NCBI GenBank assembly: GCA_963662155.1
Contig: OY759269.1
Location: 2,782,598-2,846,597 of the forward strand
DNA: 64,000 bases
Source: Lamellibrachia columna
Taxonomy: Eukaryota > Annelida > Polychaeta > Sabellida > Siboglinidae
Direction: 5' to 3'
A model generated the notes under the pieces. That model was not told where the DNA came from, did no database searches, and was given only the letters and a program-made list of their open reading frames with translations. Of the stretch, positions 1-64,000 are shown in pieces (position 1 is the stretch's first letter; every line of letters begins with the position of its first letter). The translations under genes and the position numbers were made by a program.

Positions 1-1620
1 TTCAGACGGGTTTCAAATGGCGGAGGTCCTGAATGAGTAGTTCAGCTCAGTTTTTAACACAGAAGATATCAGCTCACTTCTAGTTCCATTTACTAAATTT
101 GAGGGCAATAAATCAGAACATTTGGGGCAGTTATTTGTAACTCCTGAATTGATAGAAAAGAAAATTAGGAAGATGAAAGATAATAAATCATCTGGAGTTG
201 ATGGGAAACCAACAAAACTGTTTAAGGAAATTGTTGAACAAATTAGTACACCACTTGCAAAAGTGTTTAACTTGTCACTAGAAGAAGGAATAGTTCCTTC
301 AGAATAGAAAGAAGCAAGCATTACACCGCTATTTAAGAAAGGATCGAGGAACAAACCAGAAAATTACAGCCCAGTAAGTTTAACATCAGTTGTATGTAAA
401 TTACTCGAAACATTAATCAGAGACCACCTGGTGGAATTCCTTGTAAAACATAAATTAATAAATACATCTAAACATGGGTTCCTAAAAGCAAGGTCATGTC
501 TAACCAATCTCTTATGTTTTTTGGAAGAAATTACAAAGTGGGTAGATGACGGGTCACCAGTGGATGTTGTCTATTTATTTAGACTTTCAGAAAGCTTTCG
601 ATAAAGTGCCACATCAAAGATTATTACTTAAACTAAAAGCCCACGGCATAGGTAACGATGTAATCAACTGGATAGAAAAGTGGCTTACACAAAGAAGACA
701 GAGAGTAATAGTAGATGGTGAGATTTCAAACTGGAAATCTGTTTTGAGTGGGGTACCACAGGGATCAGTATTAGGCCCTATACTGTTTTTAATATATATA
801 AATGATTTGGAAGATGACATATCTAGCAAAGTACTGAAATTTGCAGATGACACAAAAGTATTCAGAAAGGTTACTAATTTTACAAATAAACAAAGTTTAC
901 AGGATGATCTAGAAAAATTAGTTAAATTGTCAGAAAAATGGCAAATGTTACTCAATTTTGGGAAGTGTAAATGCATACACATATGACATGGAAATATGGA
1001 CGAAGAATATAAAATGTGGGATGCTGTACTGGGTAGAACCACACAAGAAAAGGACTTAGGTGTAACATTTAGTGCTGACATGAAAGTTTCAGAGCAATAT
1101 TGGATTATTGCTTCGAAAGGAAATCAAATTCTAGGGCTAATTAGGAGAACTATCACGTATAGGGAGAAACAGCTAATTGTACAAAGCAATAGTTAGACCA
1201 CATTTGGAATATTGTATATAAGCATAGAGGCCGTATCGTAAGATATAGACAAGCTAGAAAGATTACAAGAAGAGCAACTAAAATGATTCCAGAATTAAGA
1301 GACCTTAGTTATGAAAGCCGCTTATTACAATGTGGTTTGACAACACTAGAGACCAGGCGACTGTTTAAAATAGTGAACGGTTATGAGGATGTTGATAGGA
1401 ATATGTTCTTCAAACTTAAAGAAGGCAGTAGAACCAGAGGACACAAAGCAGCATTAGTTAAGGAATAGTGTAGGTTGGACATGAGAAAGTACTCTTTCTC
1501 AAATAGGGTGATAAATGAATGGAACAAACTGCCAAATTATTGTGTTAATGCTAGTAGTGTGAATATGTTTAAACATAGAATTGACAGATATATGATAAGG
1601 GCGGGCTACACATAGATGAT
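1..1620 (+). mobile_element. LINE (CR1/Rex1-like) reverse transcriptase, 5'-truncated and frameshifted
   Basis: This is a decayed non-LTR retrotransposon whose reverse transcriptase would copy its own RNA at a nicked target. Reading order on the plus strand: a pre-RT block with SSGVDGKP (near 190-215), a palm entry motif SPVSLTS (near 368-390), catalytic motif A YLDFQKAFDKVPH (near 570-610), motif [14 protein letters not shown] (near 750-790), catalytic FADD (near 840-855), a thumb region with KDLGVTFS (near 1050-1070), then the C-terminal tail ending EWNKLPNY...IDRYMIRAGYT (1520-1615). The open frame is broken by an in-frame stop near 305, a frameshift near 570-590, a stop at 984 and more further on, so it is not functional. 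The element continues beyond the left edge. Clade assignment is from motif style and is uncertain; identity as a LINE RT is secure. Confidence 0.9.
546..986 (+). pseudogene. RT palm-domain fragment of the first LINE
   Basis: This is the longest intact stretch of the LINE RT at the left edge. It carries motif A (LDFQKAFDKVPH), motif B ([10 protein letters not shown]) and the FADD catalytic box, so the active-site residues are intact even though the frame is interrupted on both sides. The start codon is only the first in-frame ATG after a frameshift and has no biological meaning. The overlapping minus-strand open frame at 614-1081 is a shadow. Confidence 0.85.
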
Positions 1621-1689
1621 TAAATTGTTGGACTCTCGATAAGCCAATGGCTTTCTTGTCCACTTGCCATCTGGAACTTGTTTTTTTGG

Positions 1690-2115
1690 GATGGCAATCT
1701 TGTTAAAAATCTTGTTAAAAAATTATCTCACACTTTATATGTCAATTCTTTCATTCCTTCTATTTCAATTCCCTGATGCCTTCTATGTCCATTCTCTCAT
1801 GCTTTCTTTGTCAATTCTCTGATACCTTTTATTTCAATTCCCTGATGCCTTCTATGTCAATTATCTCGTGTCTTCTTTGCTCATTCTCTCGTGGCTTCTA
1901 TGTTCATTCTCTCATGCCTTCTATGTCAATTCGCTCATGACTTCGATGTCAATTGTCTTATACCTTCGATGTCAATTCTCTCATGCCTTCTATGTTCATT
2001 CTCTCGTGCGTTCTATGTCAATTATCTCATGCCTTCGATGTCAATTGTCTTATACCTTCTATATCAAATCTCTCATGCCTGCTATGTCAATTCTCTCATG
2101 CCTTCTATGTGGCTT
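1690..2115 (+). repeat. Degenerate 23-bp minisatellite
   Basis: About 16-18 imperfect copies of a T-rich unit of the form TTCTATGTCAATTCTCTCAT followed by GCC (23 bp). Units near 1735-1830 are more diverged than those at 1900-2100. The array ends exactly where a second LINE RT fragment begins (TTCTATGT then GGCTTTTGGAGTCCC), so the repeat appears to have been seeded at the LINE edge. The open frames inside it (1868-2182, 1891-2151) are repeat artefacts. Confidence 0.85.
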
Positions 2116-2445
2116 TTGGAGTCCCGCAGGGCTCAGTGCTCGGCCCACTGATGTTCATTTCCCACACTGCACATGTTGGTGATATCGCACATCGACATGA
2201 AATCAACTTACATCTCTATGTTGACGACACCCAACTCTACATCGTTTTCAGTCCTCTTTCATAGGAAAACACGACACGGTGCATGCTTACGTGATATCTC
2301 GCCATGACAATGGAAATGGTCACCTCTACGGAATTTGTTACCATCTTCTCACCAGAGAGTACAAAATGTTGCAGCTCGTCTCATAAGCAGTTCTAAGAGA
2401 CGCGACTACACCACACCTGTTCTCATCAAAAACCTATGTGGACGT
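2112..2445 (+). mobile_element. Second LINE RT fragment, internally deleted
   Basis: Translation gives [15 protein letters not shown] (motif B), then [10 protein letters not shown] (the catalytic box, written YVDD), up to a stop at 2262-2264. About 80 bases further on, HQRVQNVAARLI and RRDYTTPVLIKN are recognisable as the C-terminal part of the same kind of polymerase. The several hundred bases normally between the catalytic box and this tail are missing, so the copy is internally deleted. It is distinct from the element at 1-1620, where the catalytic box reads FADD. Confidence 0.8.
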
Positions 2446-3384
2446 TTGACGTAAATTAGGTAACTCAAAACATATGCTACGTACAATTGTTAGCAACGCT
2501 CTGCATGTTTCTATCATTGTTGATCTACGTCAAACGTTGACTGGGTATGTAAGATGTAATACGTTCTTTTCTCCCGTGCAATGCCAGGTAACTCGGCTAG
2601 TTGTCAAATAAAATGTGTTGATATTGAATGTTTATTACAATTTTACTTTACATATTTTCACCAGACATAAGGAAGGTGTAGTAACTAGAGGGAAAGACGA
2701 ATCGTCAGACTTAGAGCTGTGTAGATGGGCAGAGGGGGATTTCAATTTCACCGAGGTCGATGCATGAAGAAAACTAATTCTCGATTGATTGTGTGAATGC
2801 TGGCATTACAAATATATTTAAAGGCCAAATTAACACATATCTTCTTTCTTCAGACGTAGCCTACTGCTGGCATAGACGTAAACATTACCGTTTTTGGCAG
2901 GAAAATTCTGTTTTTATCCCTTCGTCCTGCTTTCCCGCTTTTTGGACGAAATGTCCCGCTTTTTGTAATTTACTAAAACAAATAAAATCACGGTAAAATC
3001 AATATATTTGTTACACACGACGCCATTGTAGTTACAATTTATATCTTTGGTCTCAAGTGATTTCACATGTTCTCGCCCGTTTGTTCACCGCCAACGATGA
3101 CCTGGCGAACTGTAAAACATCACGTTAAAAACCGACGACGAAAATGCTAAAAACGACGATTGTTGAGTGGAGAAGACTACTCGCTTCATATAAACACTTT
3201 CCCGCTTTTTATAAGCACGTTCCCGCTTTTCCACGAGCAAATGTTGATACATATGTGCTGGTATTAAATTATGTAGGAGCAAATTGCAGTAACCCATGCA
3301 GATGTATGTAAAAGTTACATTTGGTATTTAATAAATTAAATTAAATTAAAATGAAAAACCCAAAGGAGAAAGATAGGTCACCAT
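2446..3384. other. Unassigned sequence upstream of the Ig-type gene
   Basis: No gene, RNA or recognisable mobile element is visible. Open frames of 67-70 codons (2793-2996 plus, 3085-3297 minus) have no recognisable motif. A short ATTAA/ATTAAA-type run lies at 3328-3352. Confidence 0.4.
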
Positions 3385-3515
3385 TTCTTGGATGACGTAG
3401 TCGAGGTGATGCAACTGTTTCTAACCGGAAATGACGTAGTTTTTAACAGCCGCTAACATGTGGCAATAAGGCGGTGCGTTATCAAACAAACTGTAAACAT
3501 CAATTGTATGCAGAT
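3385..3515 (+). promoter_or_regulatory. Possible promoter / 5' UTR of the Ig-type gene
   Basis: Just upstream of the proposed start codon are two TGACGTAG boxes (near 3393 and 3433), which resemble ATF/CRE half-palindromes. The second is fused to an ETS-like core in CCGGAAATGACGTAG. No canonical TATA box sits at a convincing distance. The assignment rests on position and motif resemblance only. Confidence 0.25.
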
Positions 3516-60367
<56,852 letters not shown>

Positions 60368-60479
60368 AGTGTCACCGGCACCAACGTCACAGAAACACCG
60401 ATGACGTCATAACATCTGACATCACGTGTAGTGTAATGACAATACGCGCGTGTATTATTTCACTTGGAAATGTGTGTTG

Positions 60480-61070
60480 TGTTTTTGTAGCAAAACGCGT
60501 TTGTACTGTTGTAAATTCAAAGGTATGCGTATCTTAGTATTAGCAAAACACGGCAGCTGCAATAGCAAACCGTTGGTGTAGTGTTGTAATAGCAAAATGC
60601 TGGTGTAATATTGTATTATGAAAATTTCCCTGTATTGTTGTGTTGGCAAAAATATGTGTAGTGTTGGTTCGGTCGACTACGTATGACAGGTGTTTCATAC
60701 AAACTTGGGTGTACCAATGTAATGGATAATTAGGTGTGGTTTTATAATTGGAGACATTCAGGTGTGGTAGTTTAACGTTAGCACTCTGTAGCGTTCTGTT
60801 GGCGAAATATTTGGAAGGTAATCGGAACACAGGTTAAGCGTTTAGTGAAACCACGTGTAATGTAATTGTGACAAGATACAGGTGTTGTACGGTAGCTGTA
60901 GTGTACAGGTCAAATGCATGTGTTTGCTTCACACAAAAAATGCGTACTGTTATAATAGCAAAGCACAACTTTACTGTTGTAATATCTAAACTATGGAGTA
61001 GAGTTGTACAGTTATGTAAAGTGGCGTTTTAGGTAAATGCAACTGAAGTATTGCAATGTCTAAGCCACGT
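60480..61070 (+). repeat. Degenerate left flank of the 46-bp minisatellite
   Basis: Irregular repeats of the form GTGTAGTGTTGTAATAGCAAAA, strongly diverged and of variable spacing, in the presumed 3' UTR or just downstream of the gene. They resemble the second half of the 46-bp unit that follows. Confidence 0.6.
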
Positions 61071-61073
61071 TGC

Positions 61074-61582
61074 ATTTCATGGTGGTAAACGGTGGGCGTA
61101 GCAGTGTTGTAATGACAACATTTCATGGTGGTAAACGGTGGGCGTAGCAGTGTTGTAATGACAACATTTCATGGTGGTAAACGGTGGGCGTAGCAGTGTT
61201 GTAATGACAACATTTCATGGTGGTAAACGTCGGGCGCAGCAGTGTTGTAATGACAACATTACACGGAGGTAAACGTCGGGCGCAGCAGTGTTGTAATGAC
61301 AACATTTCATGGTGGTAAACGTCGGGCGCAGCAGTGTTGTAATGACAACATTACACGGTGGTAAACGTCGGGCGCAGCAGTGTTGTAATGACAACATTTC
61401 ATGGTGGTAAACGTCGGGCGTAGCAGTGTTGTAATGATAACATTTCATGGTGGTAGACGTCGGGCGTAGCAGTGTTGTAATGACAACATTTCATGGTGGT
61501 AGACGTCGGGCGCAGCAGTGTTGTAATGACAACATTTCATGGTGGTAAACGTCCGGTGCAGCAGAGTTGTAATGATAACATC
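61074..61582 (+). repeat. 46-bp minisatellite, eleven copies
   Basis: The unit is ATTTCATGGTGGTAAACGGT followed by GGGCGTAGCAGTGTTGTAAT and GACAAC. Copies alternate ACGGTGGGCG/ACGTCGGGCG and TTTCATGG/TTACACGG. The right end decays (GTCCGGTGCAGCAGAG). Confidence 0.95.
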
Positions 61583-62360
61583 AATGTTTAAAATTTTGGC
61601 AAAACATGTTTGCATGCTTACTTACTAATCATATGTGTAGTGTTCTATTGACATCACCCAGCCGCGGGTGCAACGTTGTAATGACGAAATGGTGTACATC
61701 ATTTGAATGACAAGTGTTCACTGCAAACGACATGTATGGTGTATTAATAACAACACACAAGAGCAGCTATATATCAACATATTGGTCGTTGTGTCACATC
61801 CGCTACTATTTCTTCAATGTGTCGTTAATATGGTATTTTAATTTGCACTACATCTCGTTTACTCGCTCCTCTATTGCCTGCTACCTGTATTACACAGGTC
61901 TTTATACACAGGGTGTCAAACACAAACCATTTATAGAAGTGTCATAGAAATTTGTAGAGACGTTGAAACTTTAGATTCGTTACGAGATTAAGGTTTGCGT
62001 GAATTATTATAATTATTGGCATAGTGTATGCACTTTTGTGGATGCTTTTTAACGAAATTAAAAAGCCGTTGTTTATTACTATTTAGAGACATTCTACGGA
62101 ATAATATTGGGACATACCTGAATATGTTTTGAAGACAGCTCAATGGTTTAAAATTAGTTTTGTAGGACGTTAATAAAGTTAGAGAATCATGAACTGTGAA
62201 CGATGAGTTTGAATGAATTGAACATTTGTAGACAGCAACAACCAAAGGACCCGACCATCCCATGTGTCATGTGTCATGTGAATTTACTGACGAAAATTTA
62301 TTTCTAACAGAAATTATCAGACGTTGCTGCAAATTTACAAAAGTAGGAAGTGAAAACGTA
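61583..62360. other. Downstream region, nothing recognised
   Basis: Open frames at 61714-61947 (plus) and 61988-62263 (minus) lack recognisable motifs. An AATAAA at about 62170 could serve as a polyadenylation signal but is far from the stop. Confidence 0.35.
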
Positions 62361-62427
62361 CGTACATACACACATGCATAGATACATGCGTGCGTACGCA
62401 CATACACGCACGCACGCACACACCAGT

Positions 62428-62464
<37 letters not shown>

Positions 62465-62660
62465 TACATGTACGTATATAGGTATGTGTGTATGCGCGTG
62501 TGCATATGTGTGCGAACGTACGTACGTACATACATACGAACATATATAAATACATACATACATACATACATACATACATACATACATACATACATACATA
62601 CATACATACATACATACATACATACATGCATACATACATATATGTACACACACGTACATT
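62361..62660. repeat. Compound (CA/CG)n and (CATA)n microsatellite
   Basis: Alternating purine-pyrimidine CACG/CACA runs (62361-62465), GTGTATGCGCGTG (62480-62530), then about 25 CATA units (62550-62640). The alternating CG/CA part has Z-DNA potential. Cys-Val and Tyr-Ile-His open frames are artefacts. Confidence 0.95.
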
Positions 62661-63776
62661 GGAATGGAATTTGAAGTCACAAAGTGAGGTGATTTTTACT
62701 GAATTGAAAAACCAGTTTGAGACAAGACAATGGGAACCACCTGGGAAATGCCTGTATCTATCATTAATAACTATCATAAATGGGGAAAATGTTCCAAAGT
62801 TTAAATTAATATTGGCTAATCACTAATAAAATGTATTCCACTGAGAAAGATAATGAGTTAAACTCGTAGACTGGTTAAACTAATACATGTACTAACGTGT
62901 GCGTTAAATGATGTTGTTGAAACAATCAAATGCTAAATTATTAATAGAAGTAGTTGCTGTCGCCCGGTTCCAAATAAAGGTGTCGTAATTTGGCTTGTAT
63001 ATGGAATGAACGCTTTGATTTGAATTAAATTGGAATTAATCTTTGATAAAAACGTGAATTGGAATTGATGAACACGATTTGATTCGAAGTCTGCAGTACA
63101 ATACAATCAGAGTTATTTATAGGTATAATGTTATGAAGTAGACATACTGGATGGCATGTCAAAAGGTAAAAGGCACGTTCTTATATAGCACGGCATTCAG
63201 TCCTTATGACTGCTCAAAGCGCTTTAGAGTTCATCCATGTCAGACCTCCTTATACCAACGCCATCTTGACTTATCTGTGAATCATTCAGCCACGCTGCAA
63301 TTACTGCGCGAAGACTATATATAAATACGTGTAGATGTACTAACATGTTTCACTTGTATTTCATGATGACTAGTGAGTAGTAATGATTAATACTATTGGT
63401 TGACAGAATATATACTGCTATCCATAATTAAAATATATGGTATATAATTGACATGTTTGTTGATGCATTGAGTAACATATTATATAATATAATGCGTATT
63501 GTACAATTGCCTTCATATATTGGTGTGCAGGACGTGTAGGCGTCATAGAGGATGTAGAATTATAATGAAGTTATACGTATAATTGTTTTGATGTCGGTGT
63601 TTTTTTAATTAACTAACATTTCAAACATTATGTTTAAGATACACAATGAAGACAAATTGTAATTGACCTAGAACCAGGCATTTCGCGAAGTGACTGACTG
63701 AAACCGTGATTTCGCGAAATTCCTAAAAAATATCACGCATTATGCGAAATGACATATTACACAGTTTGCCTGTAAA

Positions 63777-63777
<1 letters not shown>
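62661..63777. other. Right flank, mostly unassigned
   Basis: No supported gene. Near 63180-63265, TATAGCAC followed by GCTCAAAGCGCTTTAGAG resembles a short dispersed element seen in marine invertebrate genomes; this is from memory and weak. A repeated TTTCGCGAA motif occurs at 63681, 63712 and (degenerate) 63735. Confidence 0.3.
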
Positions 63778-63868
<91 letters not shown>

Positions 63869-63968
63869 TGACATACACACACGTACACACAATACGCACA
63901 TAGTACACTATACACACACAGTACAATACACACATACACACACACACGCGCGCGCGCGCGCACGCACG

Positions 63969-64000
<32 letters not shown>
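63778..64000. repeat. (TA)n then (CA/CG)n microsatellite at the right edge
   Basis: About 85 bp of TA repeats (63780-63866), then CACA-rich sequence, (CG)8 near 63946-63961 and (CA)n running off the window. Confidence 0.96.

Noticed and set aside
62304..62826. Cys-Val-Tyr and Thr-Tyr-Ile-His frames near the right edge
   Set aside because: Produced by CA/CG and CATA microsatellites. The short tail TLEWNLKSQSEVIF downstream has no recognisable family.

Overview
The window is eukaryotic and reads as metazoan, most likely a marine invertebrate; I lean to a mollusc or another lophotrochozoan. The support is spliceosomal exon borders, several clades of non-LTR retrotransposon (LINE) relics, very heavy mini- and microsatellite content, an immunoglobulin-type membrane gene, and a relic resembling a multicopy gene family I associate with bivalve and gastropod genomes. 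There is no bacterial-style gene organisation. Splice and domain calls come from reading the sequence by eye, not from alignments.

The backbone of the window appears to be one plus-strand gene, assembled here from six exons whose phases all agree: 3516-3570 (start and signal peptide), 47421-47649, 54350-54612, 55746-55877, 56705-56876 (transmembrane segment) and 60190-60367 (acidic tail and stop). Together they give 1029 nt, or 342 residues plus stop: a short signal peptide, two Ig-like regions with six extracellular cysteines and nine N-glycosylation sequons, one membrane span, and a cytoplasmic tail dominated by Asp and Glu. I do not recognise an orthologue.

Intron 1 (3571-47420, 43.85 kb) holds a minus-strand LINE (4803-7960), a LINE ORF1 relic (9123-9720), a 23-bp minisatellite with a CACGTG in most units, and above all a 36.7-kb array of a 48-bp minisatellite (10669-47338, about 760 units). 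The array has nested higher-order repeats with offsets of about 2.07, 2.5, 2.7 and 14.27 kb. Its plus frame is stop-free for up to 10.3 kb but broken by frameshifts that were copied along with the higher-order repeats, so I treat it as intronic satellite rather than a mucin domain. The last 3.2 kb of that frame does run open into exon 2, so an exonised isoform remains possible.

Intron 2 (47650-54349, if the exon 3 acceptor is right) is filled by minisatellites and a decayed minus-strand LINE (about 50060-53430) in which three separate tandem arrays (9, 63 and 17 bp) have grown. Intron 5 (56877-60189) carries a broken copy of a multicopy gene with a DTDVFLL motif, flanked by inverted arms of roughly 220-240 bp. 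Upstream of the gene (1-2445) lie two more LINE fragments. Downstream of the stop is a 46-bp minisatellite with a decayed edge, followed by AT- and CA-rich microsatellites.
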